From a bacterium (GTDB lineage Bacteria; Patescibacteriota; Gracilibacteria; UBA1369; PNNO01), in assembly GCA_013824265.1 (NCBI GenBank), contig PNNO01000002.1, positions 109,309-173,308 on the forward strand: a stretch of DNA of 64,000 nucleotides, given 5' to 3'. Position 1 is the first letter of the stretch; each line of letters begins with the position of its first letter. Below are positions 9,008 to 18,137 of the stretch, one piece after another. The position numbers and the translations under genes are program-made. The notes under the pieces were generated by a model. The model saw only the letters and a list, made by a program, of their open reading frames with translations. It was not told the origin of the DNA and made no database searches.

Positions 9008-10195
9008 ATGACTTATCCGATAGTTCCTTCAAAACGCACAGAAAATGTAACATATGCTGTTAGAGACATAGTTGTCCTCGCACAAAAGGTTAAGGCAAGT
9101 GGCAAAGAGATGCTTTGGTTAAACATAGGCGACCCCTTAAAATACGATTTTAAGACACCTCCGCATATGATAGAGGCAACTTATAAAGCCATGTTAAAAG
9201 GCGAAAACGGGTACTCGGATTCAGCGGGTATACAAGAGGCAATAGATGCAATAAAAAACCAGGCCGACAAGCAGGGGATAAAGAATATTCAGAATGTAAT
9301 AATTACAAACGGCGGAAGTGAAGCAATTGATATATGCTTAACCGCGCTTTTAAATAAGGGGGAGAATTTGCTTACTCCTTCTCCGGGATATCCGCTTTAT
9401 AATGCCATTCTAAACAAACTGGAAGCGCATGAAAATCCTTATCAGTTGGATGAAGAAAACGACTGGCAGCCCGATATAGCCGACATGGAATCGAAAATAA
9501 ATGACAAGACAAGAGGAATAGTTTTGATTAACCCAAATAATCCAACCGGATCCATCTGCGGAAAAGAAACTCTGCTGCAGATTATAGAACTGGCAAGAAA
9601 ATACAACCTGGTGATCCTTAGCGATGAAATTTACGACAAACTTATTTTTGACGGCGGGCAGTGTATCTCGATCGCATCTCTTGCCGACGACATTTGTTTT
9701 ATAACTTTTAACGGGTTATCAAAATCTTATCTTGTTCCGGGATGGAGAATAGGATGGGGGATATTGAGCGGACCCGCTGAGATTTGCAAAGAATATTCGG
9801 AAGCGATAAATAAATTTACACGGGCACGTTTATGCGCAAATCATCCAATGCAATGGGCGATAAAACCTGCGCTCGAAGGTCCACAAGATCACATAAAAGA
9901 GGCTGTTCAGAAGCTGGAAAAAAGACGGGATATTTCAATGAAATTGCTAAATCAAATTGACGGTATAAGCTGCGTGGCACCAAAAGGAGCATTTTATGCC
10001 TTCCCTCGCCTTAAAGACGGAACAGATGATAAAAAGTGGGTTGAAGGCCTTATAGAAAAAACCGGCGTTGTTACAGTTCATGGAAGCGGATTCGGTCAAA
10101 AACCCGGAACAAGTCATTTTAGAATTGTGTTTTTACCTGATGAAAAAACACTCGAAAACGCATGCGGTTTGATAAGTGATTACATGAAAGGATAG
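9008..10195 (+). CDS. Class I/II pyridoxal-phosphate aminotransferase (AlaA-like)
   Basis: 395 residues from the ATG at 9008. The frame is open back to 8909, but homologues begin near MTYPIVPSKR, so the later start is chosen. Fold-type I features: TNGGSEAID (cofactor phosphate contact), NPNNPTG, ILSDEIYDKL (Asp to the pyridine nitrogen), the Schiff-base lysine in NGLSKSYLVPGWRIGW, and FRIVFLPD near the end (Arg for the substrate carboxylate). The motif set fits alanine-forming transaminases, which move amino groups from glutamate to pyruvate. Substrate is inferred. Confidence 0.88.
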   Translation: MTYPIVPSKRTENVTYAVRDIVVLAQKVKASGKEMLWLNIGDPLKYDFKTPPHMIEATYKAMLKGENGYSDSAGIQEAIDAIKNQADKQGIKNIQNVIITNGGSEAIDICLTALLNKGENLLTPSPGYPLYNAILNKLEAHENPYQLDEENDWQPDIADMESKINDKTRGIVLINPNNPTGSICGKETLLQIIELARKYNLVILSDEIYDKLIFDGGQCISIASLADDICFITFNGLSKSYLVPGWRIGWGILSGPAEICKEYSEAINKFTRARLCANHPMQWAIKPALEGPQDHIKEAVQKLEKRRDISMKLLNQIDGISCVAPKGAFYAFPRLKDGTDDKKWVEGLIEKTGVVTVHGSGFGQKPGTSHFRIVFLPDEKTLENACGLISDYMKG

Positions 10196-10246
10196 CCTTT
10201 ACATTTCGTTATTACGTCAGTAGACTAAATCCTGGTCAATCACCGC

Positions 10247-10339
10247 GGAGAGGTACTCAAGTGGCTGAAGAGGCGGGATTGCTAATCTTGTAGGGTGACT
10301 TACGTCGCCGCGGGGGTTCGAATCCCCCCCTCTCCGCCA
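10247..10339 (+). tRNA. tRNA-Ser (anticodon GCT), CCA encoded
   Basis: 93 nt with acceptor GGAGAGG/CCTCTCC, discriminator G, encoded CCA, a long class II variable arm (around GTGACTTACGTCGC) and T-loop GGTTCGAATCCC. The anticodon loop TTGCTAA gives GCT, reading AGC and AGU. The anticodon stem has two G-T pairs. It lies just past the 3' end of the Ehr operon, on the other strand. Confidence 0.95.
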
Positions 10340-10346
10340 GTAAAAT

Positions 10347-11093
10347 TTATCTTCCAATTAGTTGCAAGATTCCGTTAACAATCGTAAGCGGGTGTGGCGG
10401 GTTTCCGCATATAAACAGATCCACTTTAATGGAGTCCAAAAATGTACGATTAACAGCCGGACTTTTTTCAAATAGTCCTCCGGAAATAGCATCCGTTCCG
10501 CACAAAACAACTATTTTAGGATCGGGAACGGCGTCGTAGCATATCTTTACGGCCTCGGCCATATTTTGACTTATAGGCCCTGTAATTACTATTCCATCAG
10601 CATGTCTTGGAGAAGCAACGAACTCAATTCCGAACCTACCCATGTCAAAGTTTGCATTGCTGGAAGCGTTTAATTCAAGTTCTGCGCTATTGTCTCCTCC
10701 GGCACTTATTTGCCTTAATTTAATAGATCTTCCAAAAACTTTTTTAATTTCATCACGAACATATTTGGGATTAACCTTTAACAATTTATTCTCTCCGGGC
10801 TTTATAATAAGATCTTCCCGCCTGCTTGCCGACAATTTATAGTCCTGTGTAAATTTTATTTTCTCGGGACATTTAAAGGCGCATTCTCCACAAAAAGAAC
10901 ATTTTCCAAGGTCTATGGAAAGAGGGTTTTTTCCGATAGCCTTAAGCGGACACATGTTTGCCAATTTATTCTCATCAACTTTTGCGTCGCTGATTACAGG
11001 CCTTCCGCGATATGGCGTTGGCAGATTTACAGCTTTTACATCAGGTATATATTGCATCCCATGATGCGCCAATATTTTTAAAGTTTCAATCAT
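10347..11093 (-). CDS. Ehr complex subunit: ferredoxin-like domain fused to NuoB/HyfI-like domain, ligand-deficient
   Basis: 248 residues. Residues about 25-85 resemble the NuoI/HyfH ferredoxin: one complete CxxCxxCxxxCP motif (CSFCGECAFKCP), while the first cluster motif is reduced to a single Cys (MCPLKAIG). Residues about 115-248 match NuoB/HyfI (FGIEFVASPRHADGIVITGP, AVPDPK, GNPPHPLTIV). The four cysteines that bind the proximal cluster in this family are all absent: the CNGC site reads DNSA, GDC reads GTD, and PGCPP reads CGNPP. Last gene of the operon, 15 bases after the large subunit. It cannot hold a normal N2-type cluster. Confidence 0.85.
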   Translation of the reverse strand: MIETLKILAHHGMQYIPDVKAVNLPTPYRGRPVISDAKVDENKLANMCPLKAIGKNPLSIDLGKCSFCGECAFKCPEKIKFTQDYKLSASRREDLIIKPGENKLLKVNPKYVRDEIKKVFGRSIKLRQISAGGDNSAELELNASSNANFDMGRFGIEFVASPRHADGIVITGPISQNMAEAVKICYDAVPDPKIVVLCGTDAISGGLFEKSPAVNRTFLDSIKVDLFICGNPPHPLTIVNGILQLIGR

Positions 11094-11108
11094 TACGTTA
11101 AATTAATA

Positions 11109-12638
11109 TTACAAATCGTTCCCGGCATAGCTTAAATTGTAGCTTTTGTTATTTATCGGGAAATCGGAAATTTCAAGATTTCTAAGCGAAAGTTCAAGCG
11201 CCTTCCAGTTATGCAAAGATGGATCTTTGATCTTATAGAAAAGAAGATCTCCTTTGTTATCTGTTATAGCGGTATGGCATATTTCTCCACGCCAACCTTC
11301 GGTTAGACTTAAAACAAAAGAATCTTTTTGAATAGTCAAAGGTTTATCAACTTCAAACATATCGTCCGTTTCGGCAAAAACAGAATCATTGGAGATAATA
11401 TTTTCAATCAATTTTAGTGATTCTTGTATCTCCTTGCTTCTTAATAAGAAACGGGCAAACACATCACCACTTTCAAGCGTGATTGGCTCGTAATTTACAA
11501 ATTCATATCCTCCCGAAGGATGACTTTTTCTTATATCTCTTGGTAATCCGGCCATTCTTGCAGCCATTCCAACCGCACCGATTAACCGAACCTGTTTTTT
11601 GGTCAAGGTGCCGATATCGTCGAACCTGTCCTGTAAACTTACAAGATGGTAGCACTGATGAGCCATTTCCAAAAATTTCTTTTTATATTTTTTCAAGACT
11701 TCATGCAGTTCCCGCCTTAGTTCCGGCGTTAAAGGATAATGTGTACCCCCTATTCTTATCATGCCTTTCCCAAGACGATTTCCACACCATCTTTGTGTAA
11801 AATTAACTATTGGAGTACGCAAGATGCCAAACACGGCAGCTCCAAGCTGATAGGCAATATCCGTACAAAGCGCTGACATATCACCCGTGTTAGTCGCAAT
11901 GCGCTCCAACTCCAAAGCTATCATTCTCTCGATTTTTAGTCGTTTTGAAATTTTTATTCCGGCCAAAGATTCAATTGCACTTGCGAATGTACTAGCATGT
12001 CCAATAGCGGTATCACCGGCAATATTTTCGGCCAAAAGGTTTCTTCCAAGCCAGTTTTCATTTTTTAAAAATAAATTTTCAATACCCCTATGCTGCCAGC
12101 CAAGCTGAATTTCCAAACTCAAAACGTTCTCTCCATTGCATATAAACCTAAAATGTCCCGGCTCTATAACACCGGCGTGTATAGGCCCTACTCCAACTTC
12201 GTGCAACTGTTCGCTTTCAATTTGATAAAACGGATACTGTGATATCTGTAATTTTTTATCATAACGATTATGTGGAAAACGGATTGGTTTAAGCCATGGA
12301 TGACCCTGGAACATTATCCCAAAATTTTCATTTATTTCCCTTTCAAATATGTGCATTGCAGGGAAAGTCTCGGTTAAAGACTTAAGATTCAAATCTTTAA
12401 CATTTTTATTTTCAAACTCGTATGAAAGCAGTGCGATTTTATGTTCTTTGTCGTCCGCAAAAGCACATATAAACTTTAATTTTTCCCCATAAGGAAACCC
12501 AAAATAATTAACGCAATGAACCTCTTCCTTTGGTAAAAGCTCAACGGCAATATTATAAAATTCATCATAATTTAAAGTCGGGATTTTTTTTATCTCTATC
12601 GCTTTATTATTTTCAACGTAAATATGGGTATTCATCAT
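11109..12638 (-). CDS. Ehr complex large subunit: fused NuoC-NuoD (HyfG/HycE-like) without NiFe ligands
   Basis: 509 residues. The N-terminal 30-kDa domain (about 1-130, with AMHIFEREINENFGIMFQGHP) is fused to a 49-kDa/NiFe large-subunit domain (GPIHAGVIEPGHFRF, WQHRGIENLF). At the position of the N-terminal metal motif (RICGxC) it reads ENIAGDTAIGHA, and at the C-terminal DPCxxC it reads DPSLHNW. So none of the four metal-binding cysteines is there. This pattern is the hallmark of energy-converting-hydrogenase-related (Ehr) proteins, not active hydrogenases. Confidence 0.88.
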   Translation of the reverse strand: MMNTHIYVENNKAIEIKKIPTLNYDEFYNIAVELLPKEEVHCVNYFGFPYGEKLKFICAFADDKEHKIALLSYEFENKNVKDLNLKSLTETFPAMHIFEREINENFGIMFQGHPWLKPIRFPHNRYDKKLQISQYPFYQIESEQLHEVGVGPIHAGVIEPGHFRFICNGENVLSLEIQLGWQHRGIENLFLKNENWLGRNLLAENIAGDTAIGHASTFASAIESLAGIKISKRLKIERMIALELERIATNTGDMSALCTDIAYQLGAAVFGILRTPIVNFTQRWCGNRLGKGMIRIGGTHYPLTPELRRELHEVLKKYKKKFLEMAHQCYHLVSLQDRFDDIGTLTKKQVRLIGAVGMAARMAGLPRDIRKSHPSGGYEFVNYEPITLESGDVFARFLLRSKEIQESLKLIENIISNDSVFAETDDMFEVDKPLTIQKDSFVLSLTEGWRGEICHTAITDNKGDLLFYKIKDPSLHNWKALELSLRNLEISDFPINNKSYNLSYAGNDL

Positions 12639-12644
12639 TTTGCA

Positions 12645-14057
12645 TTAAGAAATTGGAACTGCCATCCGAATAAGATTATAAAGGAATTCCGGCTGCAAAA
12701 AGGCCAGATACATCATAATCAAAAGCAAAACAAACGGCATAACGCTTTCCATCGTACTCGGTTTTGTTAGCACTTTTACGGGACATTCACGCTCTTCCGT
12801 AAAAAGAAGATGCATCATATTATGACCCATAAAATAAACAATAATAGTTAGTAATGTGAACAAACCTATCCCCACAACGTAGCTTCCCTGAGCTATAAAA
12901 GCCTTTATAAGCAAATATTCGCTGATAAAAAGACCTGAAGGCGGAATGGCGGCAATACCCAAAAATCCAATCATAAAGACGATTGCTCCAAACTGATCGT
13001 ATCCAAAATAATGCCCGATTTTACGAAGCTTATGAGTGTGATAAATATAGCTAATTTTGTCTGCCTGGAAGAACAAACTGGCTTTTATCAATGAATGTAA
13101 AATCATATACATTATGGCTATTCCAAGGCCTGCTTCACCCAACGAAAAAGCTATCAAAATAACACCCACGTGCTCAAGACTGGAAAAAGCCAAAAGCCTT
13201 TCCAAAAATCTTACGTGAGACATTTTATAAGCAGCTATTAAAACAGACAAAATACCCATTATCAACAAAACACTTTTTGCCCACTCTGCCGAATCTGTTT
13301 GAAGAATAACGGAAAACATTCTAAAAACACCTATCAGCCCGGCATTCATTAAAGTTGTCGTCATTAAGGCGCTAACCGGCGGAGGAGCAATTCCAAGGGC
13401 ATCAACACAAACCGGATAAAGCGGGAAGGATTCCATTTTAACGCTCAACCCCGTAACAATAAGGAAAAAGACTATCTTAATCCAGGCCGGATTTAGCGTA
13501 GTGGCATTTTGCCAAATTTCCGAAATATTCAAATTACCATCCGTTAATCCGCTTAATATTAATATACCCATAAATGCTATCGCCAGCCCTATGGAAGAAA
13601 TAAAAAGATATTTCCAGGCCGCTTCCAATGAAAACGTATTTCTTTCATATAAAATAAGAATAGCCACAAAAAGAGTTGTAGCTTCAAGAAAAACCCAAAG
13701 TACAGCAAGATTATCGGAAAAATATACTCCGGCAATTGAAGTTATAAAAAGAATCAATGCCGCCCAAAATCTGCTTTCATGTTGTATATCAACAGGTGGA
13801 TTCTTCTTAAGGTGTTTGTAGCTGTGATAAAAATCAAACGCAACAATAAGAGACAAAAGTGAGAAGAAAATAACCCCAATCGAATCTATATAAAAATAAT
13901 CGTAATAATGCACTCCGATGTTTTGATACACAAAAGAAACCATCAGCGCCTGCAGTACAAGAAAAACAAAAAGTAAAAAATAATTTAGTTTCCTGCTACG
14001 CGAAAGGAAAGTGATAAATCCCAACAACAACGATAATGCAAAATAATTTAAAAACAT
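12645..14057 (-). CDS. Ehr complex membrane subunit, HyfF/NuoN-like antiporter-type
   Basis: 470 residues with about 13-14 membrane helices, of the Mrp antiporter/NuoLMN family. A glutamate lies in the TM5 region (VFLEATTLFVA) and the channel lysine region reads VTGLSVKMESFPLYP, keeping a Lys but lacking the usual HTWLP. A second lysine lies in ILHSLIKASLFF. It probably forms one ion-translocation half-channel pair. Four bases separate it from the upstream hyfE-like gene. Confidence 0.85.
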   Translation of the reverse strand: MFLNYFALSLLLGFITFLSRSRKLNYFLLFVFLVLQALMVSFVYQNIGVHYYDYFYIDSIGVIFFSLLSLIVAFDFYHSYKHLKKNPPVDIQHESRFWAALILFITSIAGVYFSDNLAVLWVFLEATTLFVAILILYERNTFSLEAAWKYLFISSIGLAIAFMGILILSGLTDGNLNISEIWQNATTLNPAWIKIVFFLIVTGLSVKMESFPLYPVCVDALGIAPPPVSALMTTTLMNAGLIGVFRMFSVILQTDSAEWAKSVLLIMGILSVLIAAYKMSHVRFLERLLAFSSLEHVGVILIAFSLGEAGLGIAIMYMILHSLIKASLFFQADKISYIYHTHKLRKIGHYFGYDQFGAIVFMIGFLGIAAIPPSGLFISEYLLIKAFIAQGSYVVGIGLFTLLTIIVYFMGHNMMHLLFTEERECPVKVLTKPSTMESVMPFVLLLIMMYLAFLQPEFLYNLIRMAVPIS

Positions 14058-14060
14058 GCT

Positions 14061-14693
14061 TTATTCTTTTAACTGAGTTAAGTATTCCGAAGAGGCTGAT
14101 TTAAACGTGTTACCTATGTGATTTATAAACATGCCCAAAATCATCACACCTGCAAGAATGTCCATTAAAATGGCTATATCTATAAGGATTGGCTTTTCCT
14201 GACTTACCGCAAGAGATAGAAGGAAAACCCCATTTTCAATAATCATATATCCAATCAAATTCATAAAAACATTTTTATGAATAATAATGAAATATAGCCC
14301 CGCAAAAAATGCCGCAATTGCAATTGAAAAATATTTTGTGTGGATAAATGCCAAGTCCTGAAGCGTATTACTCAAAAGAAAACTTAAAATTATACCTACA
14401 AAAACCACCACCAAAGAATAATGAGCCGGAATGGTTTTTTCGCTTAACCTAACTATGTTGTTTCGTTTTCTTATTTTCATCAAAAATAGCGGAATTATAA
14501 ACGCTTTAACGGCCACCGTTTCAAAAAGAATGAACATCAGATTGGTAAATTCCATACCGGCAAGATGGAAAAACGTTATTCCCGAAAGAATCAATCCCTG
14601 GAAAAATAAAAGCATGAGATACTTCTTCACTCTGTCCGTCACCGTGAAGTAAAACAATGTAGCTGCGTACCCGACTATAAAGAGATATTCCAT
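14061..14693 (-). CDS. Ehr complex membrane subunit, HyfE/NuoK-MrpC-like
   Basis: 210 residues, about six to seven membrane helices. HyfE proteins combine NuoK-like helices, and the acidic residue in the membrane is seen in MIIENGVFLLSLAV, which matches the family motif YxxxENGxFL. It fits between the hyfC-like and hyfF-like genes as in the E. coli hyf order, one base from the former. Confidence 0.82.
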   Translation of the reverse strand: MEYLFIVGYAATLFYFTVTDRVKKYLMLLFFQGLILSGITFFHLAGMEFTNLMFILFETVAVKAFIIPLFLMKIRKRNNIVRLSEKTIPAHYSLVVVFVGIILSFLLSNTLQDLAFIHTKYFSIAIAAFFAGLYFIIIHKNVFMNLIGYMIIENGVFLLSLAVSQEKPILIDIAILMDILAGVMILGMFINHIGNTFKSASSEYLTQLKE

Positions 14694-14694
14694 T

Positions 14695-15624
14695 TTAAGT
14701 TAAGATAAATTTTGAATTCATTGCAAGAATGAGAAAGAAAATAAGCACTGCCAACGAAAACATCAATACTATATAAAGCGAGTTTTTCTTCATTTTATTT
14801 CTTGCGCGGAAAGATTCAGATAGTCCAATCGCAATTGCGAACAATACTCCCATGCCAAGAAATATTGCCACATTGGTAATCAAATGAAATTCGGGAGACA
14901 GAAAGAAATTAGCTATTAACCCTCCATAAAGGGCAAATTTAAGAGCATTTGCCGCCTGAATAAGACCAAGGTCAAATCCGCTGTTATCAAGAACCATAAC
15001 CTCATGAACCATTGTAAGTTCAAGGTGTGTTTTTGGATCATCAACAGGCAAACGGCTGTTTTCAACAAGAGCGATATTAAAAAGAATATATATTATGAAA
15101 ACGATAATCATCCAAGAAAGATACGGCGTATCGGAAAGCGCACCTGCATTTGCGTATAAATTGCCCAACGAAGGAGGTTGAGCAACAAGCGCTAAAGATC
15201 CCATGATAGTAAAGAAGACCGGCTCTATAAGCATTGAATAAAAGGCTTCCCGATTGGCGCCCATTCCTTCAAAAGGACTTGCCGTATCAATGGCACTCAA
15301 AATCATAAAAAACTTCCCTATGGCAAGAAGGTAGGCCAAAAATATGAAGTCCGAAGTGAAACCAAAAATTCCTTTTTCAGCCCCAAACGGAAGAAAAAAT
15401 AATCCAAGAAAAATTGTCGCAAAATAAACAATTGGGGCTATTTGAAAAATGAAACTCGTAGAATTGCTGTAAACGCTACCTTTCTTAAGTAGACGAAAAA
15501 TATCAAACATCGGCTGTATTAAAGACGGCGCTTTCCTACCGCACGATTTTGCTTTAACGGCTCCTATTATCCCGGGGATAAAGAATGCCGTTACAAAAGC
15601 CAATAATAATGCCATGCCTGTCAT
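14695..15624 (-). CDS. Ehr complex membrane subunit, HyfC/HycD (NuoH-like)
   Basis: 309 residues, about eight membrane helices. NuoH-family marks: the cytoplasmic loop GRKAPSLIQPMFDIFRLLKKG (about 29-49), IDTASPFEGMGANREAFYS, and ENSRLPVDDPKTHLELTMVHE with the conserved acidic residues that face the quinone/energy-coupling chamber in complex I. It is the subunit joining the soluble arm to the antiporter-like subunits. Two bases from hyfB-like. Confidence 0.9.
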   Translation of the reverse strand: MTGMALLLAFVTAFFIPGIIGAVKAKSCGRKAPSLIQPMFDIFRLLKKGSVYSNSTSFIFQIAPIVYFATIFLGLFFLPFGAEKGIFGFTSDFIFLAYLLAIGKFFMILSAIDTASPFEGMGANREAFYSMLIEPVFFTIMGSLALVAQPPSLGNLYANAGALSDTPYLSWMIIVFIIYILFNIALVENSRLPVDDPKTHLELTMVHEVMVLDNSGFDLGLIQAANALKFALYGGLIANFFLSPEFHLITNVAIFLGMGVLFAIAIGLSESFRARNKMKKNSLYIVLMFSLAVLIFFLILAMNSKFILT

Positions 15625-15626
15625 AT

Positions 15627-17615
15627 CTATATAATTTTAAGAAGGGTCAGAATTAATATGATTGCAAAAAACGATATCGCGTAAAATACATAATGATGAA
15701 GTTGTGCGCTCTGAAGCAGAAAATTTTCACTTGAAAATAATTTTTCAATAAAACGCGTCGGCGCATTTATCAATTTTTCTTCAAACAAATCATCAGCATG
15801 TGACGAAAACTCTCTTTTAGAAGGGAAAATTTCATCTTCAGTAAATTGCTCGAACTTTTTCTTTTCCGAAAAAAGCGGTTTTAAAAACTCAAGGTGATTA
15901 TCCGCAAATGATGTCGCTGTATATTGATGACGAGCAGCATCAGCTCCGGTATAAGCGCAACCCCAAGTGGTATTATGTGAAATAACTTTATTTTTTTGAA
16001 AAATCTTCTTGATGCCATATATCACAAGAACCATAAGGATTAATATGCCGCTAAGGATTCCCGTCCAACTTAAACTCGTAAAGATTTCCGCAGGCAAAGA
16101 CCCCATATCCCCAAATACTCCGGCAGCTTTTACGGCATATGGTACAAATAATATTGGCGCGACGCCGATGGCAACTATTAAAATCCCTATTAAAAATTTA
16201 GGCATAAGCATGTTGGCGGAAACTTCATGTGCTTCGGAAATATTTTTTGTCCTGGCGTTTCCCAAAAACACAATTCCAAACACTTTAACGAAACAAAAAA
16301 TCGCCAATCCTCCAATAAGGGCAAGGCTTAAAATCACTCCAAGAAAAAGAAAATCAAAATTAAAAGTGGCTGTTTTTAAATTCCCAAACGCACCCGCGTA
16401 AATAAGAAACTCCGAAACAAAGCCGTTAAATGGGGGCAACCCACATATTGCCAAAGCGGCAAGAAGAAAGAACAGGGCGGTATAAGGCATTGTTTTAATA
16501 ACCCCTCCCAAATGCTCAATCTGCTTTGTATGTGTTTTTTGATAGACAGATCCTGCCGAATAAAAGAGTAATGATTTAAATAGCGAATGATTTAGAACAT
16601 GTAAAATACCTCCCGTAAAACCCATTATCGCCAAAACATTGTTTTGTATGGCAAGGCCTATTACTCCAAGGCCAATTCCTATTCCTATAATTCCGATATT
16701 TTCAATACTGTGATATGCGAGCAGTCTTTTTATATCATGCTGAACAATGGCGTAAATTACCCCCAGAAGGCCGGAAACAATTGAAACCAAAGTAATAAAA
16801 ATTCCTATAGTCACAAGATCCGAATGAATATAAGTAAGTGTTCTTAAAAGTCCATATATCCCCATTTTTATCATTACGCCGGACATCAGTCCGGAAACAT
16901 GTGAGGGTGCAGCGGGATGGGCCGAAGGAAGCCAAGTATGCAGAGGTATAAAGCCGGCCTTTATCCCAAACCCTATAAAGAAAACAAGAAATATCGGGAA
17001 TGCTTGGAAACTTTGGAAATAAGCTTCCATACTATCAAAACCTATTGGAGCCCCGGTTTTAAACTGAACATACAAGAACCCGAAAATTAATAAAAGCACG
17101 CCTATGTGCATCTGTATTAGGTATCGAATTCCGGCCTGAATAACAGCTTTTTTTTCGAACTCAAATAAAACCAGCATAAAGGAACTAACTGTCATTAATT
17201 CCCAGGCTACAAGAAAAAGAAGACCCTCTCTGAGCATACAAACCAAAATCATCGAGACAAAAAGCCAGAAAAAATTGAAATAATGCCACGCTATTGCAAG
17301 TCCTCCTTTTTCTTTCAAAAACGGCTTAAGATAGCCTTTTGAATACAAAAGACTGGTCAATGAAGTGAAATTTACCGTTAAGATAAAAAAAGCTGAGAGA
17401 GTATCTATTACGAACGTTGGATACTCACCAAGAATTTGAAAGTTCAAAACTTTGACTACTGATTCCGTTGAAGCAAAGGCCTCAAATGCCCAGTAGGACG
17501 TTATAAAAGTTACTATAAGCTGAAGACAAAGTAAAAAATAATAACGCATACTCTTGGGGATAAACAGAATTCCCAGTGAAAGCAAAAGCGTTATTTGAAG
17601 CATTAAAACATCCAT
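15627..17615 (-). CDS. Ehr complex membrane subunit, HyfB/NuoL-like antiporter-type
   Basis: 662 residues. The ATG at 17613-17615 (MDVLMLQITLLLSLG) is preferred; the frame continues to a TTG at 17675. About 16 membrane helices. Channel residues are kept: Glu in FLVAWELMTVSSFM, Lys in GFGIKAGFIPLHTWLPSAHPAAPS, and Lys in NHSLFKSLLFY. A C-terminal extension of over 100 residues has one last helix, as in HyfB. First gene of the six-gene operon; it would conduct protons or sodium. Confidence 0.88.
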   Translation of the reverse strand: MDVLMLQITLLLSLGILFIPKSMRYYFLLCLQLIVTFITSYWAFEAFASTESVVKVLNFQILGEYPTFVIDTLSAFFILTVNFTSLTSLLYSKGYLKPFLKEKGGLAIAWHYFNFFWLFVSMILVCMLREGLLFLVAWELMTVSSFMLVLFEFEKKAVIQAGIRYLIQMHIGVLLLIFGFLYVQFKTGAPIGFDSMEAYFQSFQAFPIFLVFFIGFGIKAGFIPLHTWLPSAHPAAPSHVSGLMSGVMIKMGIYGLLRTLTYIHSDLVTIGIFITLVSIVSGLLGVIYAIVQHDIKRLLAYHSIENIGIIGIGIGLGVIGLAIQNNVLAIMGFTGGILHVLNHSLFKSLLFYSAGSVYQKTHTKQIEHLGGVIKTMPYTALFFLLAALAICGLPPFNGFVSEFLIYAGAFGNLKTATFNFDFLFLGVILSLALIGGLAIFCFVKVFGIVFLGNARTKNISEAHEVSANMLMPKFLIGILIVAIGVAPILFVPYAVKAAGVFGDMGSLPAEIFTSLSWTGILSGILILMVLVIYGIKKIFQKNKVISHNTTWGCAYTGADAARHQYTATSFADNHLEFLKPLFSEKKKFEQFTEDEIFPSKREFSSHADDLFEEKLINAPTRFIEKLFSSENFLLQSAQLHHYVFYAISFFAIILILTLLKII

Positions 17616-17715
17616 ATTCGGAATATATTCGGATCGGATTATACTCTCATTATAAAAATTGTTAAATGCCCACAAAAAGGATAATATGTTTAAAGAAAAA
17701 ATTAATTAATCAGCT

Positions 17716-18123
17716 ATGGAACCTAAAAAATCTTCGCATACCCCCGTGCATTTTGAAATTCCGGTAGACAATATGGCGCGCGCGCAAAAATTTTATAGTG
17801 AACTTTTTGGGTGGAATATCTTTGGCGCCGGAGATAATTTTTCCGAATATTTCATGATACAAACCGTTCCAACGGACGAAAAAGGAATGCTTAAAGAGCC
17901 TGGGATTAACGGTGGAATGCTCATGCGCTCAAACCCGGGACAACAGATACTCAATTATATTTCGGTTGATAATATCGACGAATCATTAACTAAACTTGAA
18001 CAACTTGGAGGCACTATTTTAATGCCAAAGATGCCAATCGCCGGGATAGGATGGAACTGTGTTGTAAAAGACACCGAAGGCAATTCTTTTGGCATGATCC
18101 AGGAAGATTCGTCTGCTGCATAA
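17716..18123 (+). CDS. VOC (glyoxalase/dioxygenase superfamily) protein
   Basis: 135 residues with two beta-alpha-beta-beta-beta units. The first starts HFEIPVDNMARAQKFYSELFGW and the second YISVDNIDESLTKLEQLGG, ending DTEGNSFGMIQED. His and Glu of metal-binding type are at the expected places (HFEI, FGMIQE). Such proteins act as glyoxalase-like lyases or bind antibiotics; the substrate is not predictable. It ends 14 bases before carB. Confidence 0.87.
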   Translation: MEPKKSSHTPVHFEIPVDNMARAQKFYSELFGWNIFGAGDNFSEYFMIQTVPTDEKGMLKEPGINGGMLMRSNPGQQILNYISVDNIDESLTKLEQLGGTILMPKMPIAGIGWNCVVKDTEGNSFGMIQEDSSAA

Positions 18124-18137
18124 ATAATTTTAAAAAG

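Noticed and set aside
10347..17615. Active group 4 NiFe hydrogenase or complex I
   Set aside because: The large subunit lacks all metal-binding cysteines and the NuoB-like subunit lacks its cluster ligands. No maturation or NADH-input genes are in the window.
18051..18137. Longer N terminus for CarB
   Set aside because: It overlaps the VOC gene and is Cys/Arg-rich non-family sequence; the ATG at 18138 matches the usual start.
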